From contig JAZASR010000012.1 of assembly GCA_036343175.1 (NCBI GenBank), forward strand, positions 1 to 56,543: DNA of 56,543 nucleotides. Reading direction: 5' to 3'. A program made the translations under genes and the position numbers. Origin of the DNA: JAEEJA01 sp036343175 (GTDB lineage: Bacteria > Bacillota > Clostridia > Lachnospirales > Lachnospiraceae). Positions 7,696 through 14,928 of the stretch are shown here, piece by piece. Below the pieces are notes generated by a model. The model saw only the letters and a program-made list of their open reading frames with translations. It was not told where the DNA came from and did no database searches. Positions within the stretch are counted from its first letter, which is position 1, and each line of letters begins with the position of its first letter.

Positions 7696-8448
7696 ATGGG
7701 TAAAAGACTTGACGGAAAAAATGCAATAGTCACTGGGTCGAACAGGGGGATAGGTAATGCCATAGTTCATGAGATGGCTTCAGAAGGTGCGAATATTTGG
7801 GCATTTGCCAGAATAAAAAATGAATGTTTCGAACAAGAGATGTCAGAACTTTCAAAGGAAAATGACATATGGATTGAGCCTGTATATCTTGAACTTACTG
7901 ATGAATTAGCTATGAAAAATGTCATGAAGGAAATCTATTCAGAGAAAAAGCCTGTTGATATTCTCGTAAATGCTGCAGGGATCATTCATCAGACACTTTT
8001 TCAGATGTCAAAGATAGAAGATGTGAAGCATGTATTTGATGTTGATTTCTTTGCTCCTTTAATGTTGACTCAGCAAGTTTTACGTGGAATGCAAAGAAAT
8101 AGATCAGGTTCGATAATAAACATTTCTTCTATTGCCGGATTTGATGCTCATCCACTGCACTGTACATATGGTAGTGCAAAGGCTGCCATTTCTATGTTTA
8201 CAAAAGAATTGGCGTCCGAAGTTGCCAGACAGGGTATAAGGGTTAATGCCGTAGCTCCCGGAAATACAAATACAGATATGATAAAACCTCTTATTAATCG
8301 GGGGTGGGCAGAGCAGATGTACGATATATCAGCGATGCATAGGTTTGCAGAGCCTGATGAAATTGCAAAGACAGTATGCTTCTTGGCATCAGATGAAGCT
8401 TCCTTTGTTAATGGGCAGATTATCAGGGTAGACGGAGGTTCATGCTAA
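7696..8448 (+). CDS. Short-chain dehydrogenase/reductase (FabG-like)
   Basis: A complete classical SDR of 250 residues. It has T-G-S-N-R-G-I-G at residues 13-20 for NAD(P) binding, N-A-A-G near residue 94, the catalytic serine in N-I-S-S-I-A-G and the Tyr-x-x-x-Lys pair in T-Y-G-S-A-K, then P-G-N-T-N-T-D. The C-terminus ends in the family's typical I-R-V-D-G-G-S. SDRs of this type reduce keto groups of acyl carriers or sugars. Its position beside an acyl carrier protein and LuxE/LuxC allows an acyl-carrier substrate; a sugar is as likely. This gene and the following transketolase gene are more AT-rich than 5103-7623. Confidence 0.85.
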   Translation: MGKRLDGKNAIVTGSNRGIGNAIVHEMASEGANIWAFARIKNECFEQEMSELSKENDIWIEPVYLELTDELAMKNVMKEIYSEKKPVDILVNAAGIIHQTLFQMSKIEDVKHVFDVDFFAPLMLTQQVLRGMQRNRSGSIINISSIAGFDAHPLHCTYGSAKAAISMFTKELASEVARQGIRVNAVAPGNTNTDMIKPLINRGWAEQMYDISAMHRFAEPDEIAKTVCFLASDEASFVNGQIIRVDGGSC

Positions 8449-8471
8449 AGATAGGGATGTTAATTGGGAAA

Positions 8472-8603
8472 ATGAATAATAATATACAAACTATTGATGA
8501 AAATGAGGAATTAAGATTAAAGCAGATTGCAAAAGAAGTTCGTTTGAAAATCTTAGATATCTCTTATGGGAGCAAGAGGCTGCATTGGTCAGGCTGTATA
8601 TGA
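8472..8603 (+). pseudogene. Transketolase N-terminal subunit, 5' fragment
   Basis: The ATG at 8472 starts a frame whose first 31 residues match the opening helix of split transketolase N-terminal subunits (E-L-R-L-K-Q-I-A-K-E-V-R followed by L-K-I-L-D-I-S-Y). It then leaves the family pattern and stops at 8601-8603. About 240 residues are missing, including the thiamine-diphosphate G-D-G motif and the substrate histidines. The join lies near 8560-8567, where the C-terminal subunit's frame begins, so one internal deletion fused the two genes out of frame. Confidence 0.8.
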
Positions 8604-9486
8604 TTATTCAACCGCTGGGAAAGACTTCTATGCAGTTTCAGCTGATCTGGGACATGCATCTGGATTTGATAGAATTATTTCTGAGTTTCCTGAAAAGTTT
8701 GTAAATACTGGAATTGCTGAGCAGAATTTAGTAGGAGTAGCGTCTGGCCTTTCTGCTGATGGCACGCCAGTAGTTGCAACCTCATGGGCTATGTTTACTT
8801 CTGCTAGGGTGGCTGATCAGATTCGTAACTTTATGGGCTTTATGCAGTCAAATGTTAAGCTTGTTGGCATGGGCAGCGGGCTTTCAGAGTCAAGATTCAC
8901 TTATTCGCATGCAAACCCGCCAGACATTGCAATATTAAGTGCAATTCCTGGAATAAGGATCGTCTCTCCATGTGATGGCATTGAGATTTATGACTGTATG
9001 CTTGAAGCCATGAATAGTGATAAGCCTTATTATATAAGGCTCACAGGTGGGAGCAGACTTCCTGTTATCCATAAGGAAGGCTATAAGTATGACATTGATC
9101 ATGCAGAATCACTTATGGATGGAAGTGATGTCGCTATTGTATCGCATGGTGTAATTATTAATGAAGCATTAAAAGCAGCAAGATCATTAAATGAACAGGG
9201 TATTTCCACAGCCGTAATCAATATGCATTCTATCAAACCTTTGGATTATGAGATGCTTGACAGATTATTTGAGATGAAAATTGTAGTCACTTTGGAAGAA
9301 CACTTAATTAACGGTGGCATGGGAAGTTTGATTGCTCAGTATTATGCTGAGAAAGGAAATGGGCCGAAATTCAAGATGATGGGGATAAATGATAATTATC
9401 CCTCTCCTGCATCTTATGAATATTCTGTAAAAGAAAATGGACTTAATGCTCCATCCATTGTAAATCAGATTTTAGAACTGTTTTAA
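8566..9486 (+). CDS. Transketolase C-terminal subunit (orphaned)
   Basis: The 306-residue product carries the pyrimidine-binding and C-terminal domains of a split transketolase: V-S-A-D-L-G near residue 25, the G-I-A-E-Q-N motif near residue 48 whose Glu activates thiamine diphosphate, and a T-L-E-E-H block near residue 244 in the C-terminal domain. Split transketolases need both subunits; here the partner is reduced to a fragment directly upstream, so this protein is inactive unless another N-terminal subunit is encoded elsewhere. The true start is uncertain: the ATG at 8566 has no clear ribosome binding site and lies at the deletion join. In sugar clusters such enzymes transfer two-carbon ketol units to build branched or extended sugars. 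Confidence 0.8.
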   Translation: MGARGCIGQAVYDYSTAGKDFYAVSADLGHASGFDRIISEFPEKFVNTGIAEQNLVGVASGLSADGTPVVATSWAMFTSARVADQIRNFMGFMQSNVKLVGMGSGLSESRFTYSHANPPDIAILSAIPGIRIVSPCDGIEIYDCMLEAMNSDKPYYIRLTGGSRLPVIHKEGYKYDIDHAESLMDGSDVAIVSHGVIINEALKAARSLNEQGISTAVINMHSIKPLDYEMLDRLFEMKIVVTLEEHLINGGMGSLIAQYYAEKGNGPKFKMMGINDNYPSPASYEYSVKENGLNAPSIVNQILELF

Positions 9487-9686
9487 ACCAAATGAATGTG
9501 CTAAAATTTAGATCTATAAAGACGAGCTATTTGATGATTAAGATGTGGCGCTAAGATTTGAGAACCTGTCGTTTTTTTCTGGTCAGATAATGAGCGTATA
9601 TGGTGGTTCGTCTTTTTAATTTATTTAAGAAAATATTGTCGGCAAATTTTGTTGACATGAAAATATTTATAAAAAGGAGAACAACA

Positions 9687-9932
9687 ATGACAAACTTAGA
9701 AAAGTACAACAACGCATTTACAGAGACCTTTGATATCACAGAGGATAAGCTTACCGGCCTTAAGTATCAGGAAATCAACAGCTGGGATTCAGTAGGCCAT
9801 ATGAGCCTTGTAGCTGCTATTGAAGATGCATTTGACATCATGATGGACACAGATGACATCATTGACTTGAATTCTTACGAGAAGGGCAAGGAGATCCTTG
9901 AGAAAAATTATCAGATCTCTTTTGATGAATAA
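9687..9932 (+). CDS. Acyl carrier protein
   Basis: An 81-residue acidic protein with the carrier-protein signature W-D-S-V-G-H-M; Ser35 is the expected 4'-phosphopantetheine site. Length and helix pattern fit a free-standing specialised carrier rather than the fatty-acid AcpP, whose motif is D-S-L-D. The start is the ATG at 9687 preceded by AAAAGGAGA. The downstream adenylating ligase, LuxE and LuxC are its probable partners. The 3' end is echoed by a second carrier-protein remnant at 9963-10012. Confidence 0.88.
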   Translation: MTNLEKYNNAFTETFDITEDKLTGLKYQEINSWDSVGHMSLVAAIEDAFDIMMDTDDIIDLNSYEKGKEILEKNYQISFDE

Positions 9933-10012
9933 ATAATCATATTTCTTTTGATGAATAATAATCAGAGGGCAAGGAGATTCTTGCAAAGGATGAATACGGA
10001 GTAGAGTTTTAA
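9918..10012 (+). pseudogene. Echo of the ACP 3' end and remnant of a second ACP gene
   Basis: The sequence TCTTTTGATGAATAA plus flank (9918-9940) is repeated at 9944-9964. From 9963 a second C-terminal carrier-protein tail can be read (G-K-E-I-L-A-K-D-E-Y-G-V-E-F, stop at 10010-10012), homologous to but different from the tail of the intact gene. There once were two ACP genes here, or the tail was replaced by recombination. Confidence 0.6.
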
Positions 10013-10047
10013 TAAATCCTGTCAAAACAGGAAGGAAGAACCTGATC

Positions 10048-11478
10048 ATGTGGAATTTACTGAAGTATGAGGATAATACGGCAGTCATAGATGACTATGG
10101 GCATACCTTGAGCTACAGGGATCTGTCTGATGCCGGAAAAGAGTTATGTGAAAAGATAGCCGATGAAAACGGCGGAGATGCCCGCTGCCTTGTATTCAAT
10201 ATGTGCAATAATGTCCTGGGCAGCCTGATCGGATATATTTCGTTTATTAACGGTCGGATTGTTCCCGCCATGCTTAAGCATGAGCTTGATGAGGAGCTTC
10301 TTGCCAATCTTTACAACGAGTATGAGCCTGCTTATATCTGGTGCAGCGAAGAGGATAGAAAGCGCCCTTTATTTAAAGATCTTCCGTCAGCCTACGGAAA
10401 TTTCGGATATGTTCTTTTAAAGACACCTTTCGGGACGAAAACCAAGCTCTATGAAGAACTGGCATTACTCCTTACTACTTCAGGTTCCACAGGCTCTCCC
10501 AAATTCGTACGACAGAGCTATAAAAACATAAGGGCCAATACAGATTCTATCGTCGAGTATCTGAAGCTGGACAGCACAGAACGCCCGGTGACGGATCTTC
10601 CGATGAATTATACATATGGAATAAGTATCATTAATACCCACATTGATGTCGGAGCAGCTATTCTCCTGACAGATAAAACACTGATGCAGAGAGAGTTCTG
10701 GAATTTCTTCAGGACAAATCATGCGACATCAATTGCCGGAGTGCCGTACACTTACGAAATGTTAAAACGTCTTCGTTTCATGCGGATGGATCTTCCGGAC
10801 CTCCGGACGATGACACAGGCTGGCGGAAAGATCCTGCCTGAGCTTCATAAAGAGTTTGCTTCTTATGCGGTTGAGAACCACAAGAATTTTGTTGTCATGT
10901 ACGGGGCTTGTGAAGCTACTGCGCGAATGGGGTGGCTTCCGCCTGAAAAGGCCTTAGAGAAGCAGGGAGCAATGGGAATTGCGATCCCTGGCGGAAGGCT
11001 GGAACTTATAGATGTGGATGACAGACCTTTCGACGAGCCGGACAAGGTCGGAGAACTTGTATATTACGGCGATAACGTTACTCTGGGCTATGCGCTCTCG
11101 GCTGCAGACCTGATCAAGGGCGATGAGCGTCATGGGCGGTATGTGACCGGCGACATGGCAAAGAAGGATAAAGACGGTTATTTCTACATTGTCGGCAGGA
11201 AGAAGAGGTTCCTTAAGATATATGGAAACCGCGTCAACCTGGATGACTGCGAAAGAATGCTGAAGCAGACATTCAATGCAGACTGTGCCTGCGGCGGTGT
11301 AGATGACAGAATGTATATCTTTGGTCCGGATGAGGATCTTCTGCCGAAGATGAAAGAATTTCTTTCAGGTAAGACCGGACTGAATCCTGCCGCATTTACG
11401 ACAATGACTCTTGACCACATTCCGCATAACGAATCAGGTAAGACCCTCTATAAGGAGCTGGCAAAATATTATGCCTGA
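10048..11478 (+). CDS. AMP-forming acyl ligase (ANL superfamily)
   Basis: A 476-residue adenylating enzyme with the P-loop motif L-T-T-S-G-S-T-G-S-P-K near residues 142-152, a Y-G-A-C-E-A-T core, the G-R-Y-V-T-G-D-M ATP-binding motif near residue 367 and a G-R-K-K-R-F-L-K hinge; the C-terminal catalytic lysine is in S-G-K-T-L near residue 466. Such enzymes activate a carboxylic acid to an acyl-AMP and load it on CoA or a carrier protein. With an ACP gene directly upstream and acyl reductase genes directly downstream, it most likely loads the ACP at 9687. The substrate is unknown. The ribosome binding site is GGAAGGA before ATG 10048. Confidence 0.82.
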   Translation: MWNLLKYEDNTAVIDDYGHTLSYRDLSDAGKELCEKIADENGGDARCLVFNMCNNVLGSLIGYISFINGRIVPAMLKHELDEELLANLYNEYEPAYIWCSEEDRKRPLFKDLPSAYGNFGYVLLKTPFGTKTKLYEELALLLTTSGSTGSPKFVRQSYKNIRANTDSIVEYLKLDSTERPVTDLPMNYTYGISIINTHIDVGAAILLTDKTLMQREFWNFFRTNHATSIAGVPYTYEMLKRLRFMRMDLPDLRTMTQAGGKILPELHKEFASYAVENHKNFVVMYGACEATARMGWLPPEKALEKQGAMGIAIPGGRLELIDVDDRPFDEPDKVGELVYYGDNVTLGYALSAADLIKGDERHGRYVTGDMAKKDKDGYFYIVGRKKRFLKIYGNRVNLDDCERMLKQTFNADCACGGVDDRMYIFGPDEDLLPKMKEFLSGKTGLNPAAFTTMTLDHIPHNESGKTLYKELAKYYA

Positions 11479-11502
11479 GAGAATTTTGGGATATTAAAAC
11501 AT

Positions 11503-12615
11503 ATGAATTACGATGAATTCTTGAAATCTGAGCCATACAGCATGGACCATGGTGAGAAGCACCGGGAATTGACAGAGATCCTGAAGCAGCTAACCATAGA
11601 GCATATGGATAAGTGCCCGGAATATAAGCAGATCCTTTCGATAAATGGAATAAAGGATCATGAGGACGTAGAGAAGATATCATCTTATGAGGATATCCCA
11701 TTTCTTCCTGTCCGCATGTTCAAGGAGTATAAGCTTAAGTCCATTGCTGATGAGGACGTAGTTAAGAAGATGACCTCATCCGGCACGACAGGTCAGAGCG
11801 TCTCCAGGATCTATCTCGACAGAGAGACAAGTGCAAGTCAGCAGAAGGTCATGACAAGGATCGTCTCTGATTTTATTGGAAAGAAAAGACTTCCGATGAT
11901 CATACTTGACACCAGGGCGATCCTGAAGGACAGAAATGCTTTCTCTGCGAGAGGCGCAGGAATACTCGGTTTTTCCATGTTTGGACGGGATCGCATATAT
12001 GCTTTGGACGAAGAGATGAACCTGGATCTTCGGGGCTTAAGAGAATTCTTAAAGAAGCATGAAGGAGAAGTTATTTTCCTGTTCGGTTTTACGTTTATGA
12101 TCTGGCAGCATTTCTATCAGAGGATGCTTGAACTGGACATTTCAGAACGTCCTGATCTCAGCCGGGGCGTGCTGATCCATGGCGGCGGCTGGAAAAAGCT
12201 GCAGTCCGAAGCCGTAAGTCCGGAGGCATTCAAGGATGCCCTCCATAGTGTATGCGGCATTTCCCGGAACAGGATTTATGATTATTACGGAATGGTCGAG
12301 CAGACCGGCACTATCTATATGGAATGTGAGTATGGCCATCTTCATACCAGCAATTTTTCTGATGTCATCATCAGAGATCCTGAAGACTGGTCGGTACAGC
12401 CGATTGGGGAAAAGGGCATCGTGGAAGTTGTGTCTTCACTTCCAAAGTCATATCCGGGTCATGTGCTCTTAACTGAGGATGAAGGTTATATTGAAGGAGA
12501 GGACGACTGTCCCTGCGGACGCAAGGGAAAATATTTCAGGATCATCGGCAGGATAAAGAATGCTGAGATAAGGGGGTGCAGCGACACTTATGCTGATAAG
12601 ATCAGTAGAAAATAA
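11503..12615 (+). CDS. LuxE-family acyl-protein synthetase
   Basis: The 370-residue protein has LuxE/PaaK-like features: an M-T-S-S-G-T-T-G-Q-S nucleotide loop near residue 89, a G-F-T-F-M-I-W segment, the I-H-G-G-G-W-K-K motif near residue 226 characteristic of LuxE, a Y-Y-G-M-V-E-Q-T-G motif, and a Cys pair in C-P-C-G-R. LuxE activates a fatty acid and passes it to the reductase LuxC. It overlaps the LuxC gene by 26 bp, which suggests translational coupling and a stable complex. Why a cluster needs both this protein and the AMP ligase at 10048 is unclear; one may load the ACP and the other the reductase. Confidence 0.85.
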   Translation: MNYDEFLKSEPYSMDHGEKHRELTEILKQLTIEHMDKCPEYKQILSINGIKDHEDVEKISSYEDIPFLPVRMFKEYKLKSIADEDVVKKMTSSGTTGQSVSRIYLDRETSASQQKVMTRIVSDFIGKKRLPMIILDTRAILKDRNAFSARGAGILGFSMFGRDRIYALDEEMNLDLRGLREFLKKHEGEVIFLFGFTFMIWQHFYQRMLELDISERPDLSRGVLIHGGGWKKLQSEAVSPEAFKDALHSVCGISRNRIYDYYGMVEQTGTIYMECEYGHLHTSNFSDVIIRDPEDWSVQPIGEKGIVEVVSSLPKSYPGHVLLTEDEGYIEGEDDCPCGRKGKYFRIIGRIKNAEIRGCSDTYADKISRK

Positions 12616-13816
12616 TGCACCTGACTTTAGGGCAGTCAAGGTTCTTTCGGGCCATATTGAAAATATAGACTTTAAACCACTGCGGCCATTCGATGAAAAG
12701 GTCATAGAATTCCTGAATGCTGTTTCCCGGGACCTTATGAGATCTTCAGAAGCGAGACTCTATCCGGAAGTCATAACATTTGCCTTTTTCTGCAGGAAGG
12801 GGAATCTCTTAAAGATCAGGGAAGGCTATGAGGACAGAATCGGAAACAGAGTGGGACGAGGGCTTATCTTTCATGTTGCACCATCTAATGTTCCGGTAAA
12901 CTTTGCATATACTCTGATCAGCGGTCTGCTTTCAGGCAACGCGAATATTGTCAAGGCAAGCAGCAAAGATTTTCCTCAGGTTCGGATTATTGCAGATGCA
13001 ATCAATCGTACTGTAGAGCAATATCCAGACATGAAACCGTATGCGAATGTTATTATATATGACAGAGATCGACAGGATCTGACGGAGTATTTTTCAGGCA
13101 TGGCTAATGTCCGTGTAATCTGGGGCGGCGATCGGACAATTGAGTCTGTCAGGAAAGCACCTGTTCCGCCAAGGGCAGTAGAGCTTACATTTGCAGACAG
13201 ATACAGTCTTGCTGTTATTAAGTCAGAAGCGATCCTTTCCGCAGGAACAGATGAGATTGCTGGGCTTGCTCAGGATTTTTATAATGATACTTATTTGTTT
13301 GACCAGAATGCCTGCACAAGCCCGCGGTTAATTTATTGGCTTGGAGATGCAGAAAAGACAGAAGCGGCAAAGCAGATCTTCTGGGAAGCAATATACGGAA
13401 ATATTAAAGACAGATACATTGTTGAAGCAGAAACTGCTGTAAACAAGCTTCTTGCGGTTGACAGGACTGCCATAACAATTGCTGGAAGCAGGCTTGAAAA
13501 AGATAAAGACAACAGGATAGTAAGAGTAAACATACCCGAGCTTCCGTTTAATATCCCTGATCTTCGTGAAGCAGGTGGTTTCTTCCATGAATTTACATGC
13601 GAGACGCTTGAGATGCTTGAGAAAATCGTTAATGAGAAGTATCAGACGATCTCATATTTCGGAATAGATCCTGATGATATCCGGGAATTTGTTATTTCTC
13701 ATGGCCTTCGCGGGATTGACCGCATTACACCGATCGGGCATACATCAGACTGGGGCATGACCTGGGATGGGTATGATCTTATAGAAACGATGTCTAGAGC
13801 GATCGTTGCTTTCTAA
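12590..13816 (+). CDS. LuxC-family acyl reductase (aldehyde-forming)
   Basis: A 408-residue member of the LuxC family. It contains the H-V-A-P-S-N-V-P region near residue 91, an N-I-V-K-A-S-S-K-D segment, an I-W-G-G-D motif and the catalytic cysteine C242 in Q-N-A-C-T-S-P. The C-terminus W-D-G-Y-D-L-I-E-T is typical. LuxC takes an acyl group on the cysteine and reduces it with NADPH to the aldehyde. No luxAB luciferase genes are present, so the aldehyde serves another purpose, probably decoration or building of a surface glycan or small molecule. The start ATG lies inside luxE, preceded by AGGGGG at 12571-12576. Confidence 0.88.
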   Translation: MLIRSVENNAPDFRAVKVLSGHIENIDFKPLRPFDEKVIEFLNAVSRDLMRSSEARLYPEVITFAFFCRKGNLLKIREGYEDRIGNRVGRGLIFHVAPSNVPVNFAYTLISGLLSGNANIVKASSKDFPQVRIIADAINRTVEQYPDMKPYANVIIYDRDRQDLTEYFSGMANVRVIWGGDRTIESVRKAPVPPRAVELTFADRYSLAVIKSEAILSAGTDEIAGLAQDFYNDTYLFDQNACTSPRLIYWLGDAEKTEAAKQIFWEAIYGNIKDRYIVEAETAVNKLLAVDRTAITIAGSRLEKDKDNRIVRVNIPELPFNIPDLREAGGFFHEFTCETLEMLEKIVNEKYQTISYFGIDPDDIREFVISHGLRGIDRITPIGHTSDWGMTWDGYDLIETMSRAIVAF

Positions 13817-14260
13817 GAATATGAAAGGTTCGATGATCCTTTTGTAAAAAAGGTTGTAAGTACAGTAGATGGTTCTGTGGTGAGTGACAGGCAGTTGATC
13901 ATATCTCCGGTACTTGGGAAAATTCCTCCTGAAAGATTATCAGGAGGGGCGAAGACTCTCATACTCCTTCATGAAACAGAAGATTTTTATTCCGACCTGA
14001 TCGTTTGCGGTAATAATTGCGAAAATCTGCTGCTCGATATTGGAGAAGAAAAGAATATCAAATGTTCACTAAGCGGTTTTGACATTTCTCTTGAAAGCCT
14101 GGGTACCGGTAGTCATCTTACCCCTGTGAAATGTGAGAATGACGGTACGCTTCTTTATAATCACAGAGAATTCGTCTTAAAGATGTTATCGATAAAACCT
14201 TTTGCCACCAGAATGCAATGCTTGCCGGTCTTATGGAGACTAAGCACAGACAGGGTATAA
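13817..14260 (+). pseudogene. 5'-truncated small gene, DUF4869-like
   Basis: The frame is open from the codon after the LuxC stop to a TAA at 14258-14260, but the first possible start is a GTG at 13877 without a ribosome binding site. The readable part includes I-S-P-V-L-G-K-I-P-P and L-S-G-G-A-K-T-L-I-L-L, followed by a C-G-N-N-C pair and a Y-N-H-R-E-F-V tail. I recall this pattern from DUF4869 proteins of gut Clostridia, without a known function; I am not certain. The N-terminal part expected in that family seems missing. Confidence 0.4.
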
Positions 14261-14270
14261 TTAATTTATA

Positions 14271-14321
14271 ATAGCCGGATCCCTTTAAATACGGCAATTA
14301 AAGGGGTCCGGCTATTTTTTT
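14271..14321 (+). terminator. Strong terminator closing the biosynthetic cluster
   Basis: A long stem formed by ATAGCCGGATCCCTTTAA and TTAAAGGGGTCCGGCTAT around a short loop is followed by a T-run. It separates the acyl/sugar cluster from the sulfur genes. Confidence 0.92.
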
Positions 14322-14336
14322 CAAAAAAACTTAATT

Positions 14337-14371
14337 TTCCTATTGACAAACTAGGAATACAATGATATTAT
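14337..14371 (+). promoter_or_regulatory. metY promoter with inverted-repeat operator
   Basis: TTGACA at 14343-14348, 17 bases, TATTAT at 14366-14371: a near-consensus promoter. A perfect inverted repeat, TTCCTA at 14337-14342 and TAGGAA at 14352-14357, encloses the -35 box. A repressor bound there would block RNA polymerase. Sulfur regulators of the Rrf2 family (CymR, IscR) are the obvious candidates, but I cannot assign one. Confidence 0.65.
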
Positions 14372-14571
14372 TCAATCATCATAAATCATACTAAGCAGAT
14401 ATGAATAATATATTTCATTTGAAAACATGTTCCATCCGGCGATGACAATAGTCAAATGTTATTTATTATATCTGTCAATACCTTAAGACTCATGCCATTT
14501 AAGAGTCAGAGCACAAGGTATGATTGCTTTCAGTTATTGTTTATGAAATAATAAAAGGAGGGTTTTTGTCT

Positions 14572-14682
14572 ATGATAAGTGACAAAAGAGAATATATCTG
14601 CATAAATGATGATCGAATGTGTAATGAAGGAGTCTGTTTTTGTATGTACACAATGATGAGAGCCCTCTGTATCATGCGATGA
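14572..14682 (+). CDS. Cys/Met-rich leader peptide upstream of metY
   Basis: A 36-codon frame begins with ATG 14572 after an unusually strong ribosome binding site, AAAAGGAGGG (14553-14562), and ends with TGA at 14680-14682. Cysteines are at residues 10, 17, 22, 24 and 33, and there are six methionines including the start. It resembles no protein I know; its content of the two amino acids whose synthesis the next gene serves points to an attenuation leader. The gap to metY is about 250 bp and holds pairing segments (see 14661-14820). A genuine small Cys-rich protein is the alternative. Confidence 0.5.
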   Translation: MISDKREYICINDDRMCNEGVCFCMYTMMRALCIMR

Positions 14683-14820
14683 TCATACGGTAGATGTTTT
14701 GACTATTATATATGTGCAGAGGACCTCATTGATTCATAATATACTGCATTTATTCATCAATAAGTAAATAAGCCTCATGGTCTTAAAGAGGGTAAATAAA
14801 ATAATTTAAGAGGGTTTTTA
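14661..14820 (+). promoter_or_regulatory. Candidate attenuator structures in the metY leader
   Basis: CCTCTG (14664-14669), inside the last codons of the leader peptide, can pair with CAGAGG (14717-14722). Further on, CCTC at 14773-14776 can pair with GAGG at 14788-14791, or TCTTAAA (14781-14787) with TTTAAGA (14805-14811), the latter followed by GGG and five T like a weak terminator. The last two pairings share bases and are mutually exclusive. No S-box (SAM-I) consensus was found. The mechanism is conjecture. Confidence 0.35.
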
Positions 14821-14928
14821 TAGCTTTAAGCAAATATATTAAGTATATGACTTGGGCTGTAATATCTGATTATCAAAAGACTTCAGGCTTAGCATAAATA
14901 TCATATTTATATTAAAGGAGAAAATACT

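Noticed and set aside
8566..9486. 1-deoxyxylulose-5-phosphate synthase C-terminal half
   Set aside because: Motifs and the adjacent N-terminal fragment fit split transketolase better; order and length of the pair match.
12590..12615. Frameshift or broken gene at the LuxE/LuxC overlap
   Set aside because: Both proteins have normal ends and starts; a 26-bp overlap is ordinary coupling.
14321..14928. SAM (S-box) riboswitch before metY
   Set aside because: I looked for the conserved S-box words and pairing and did not find them; the leader peptide explains the length better.
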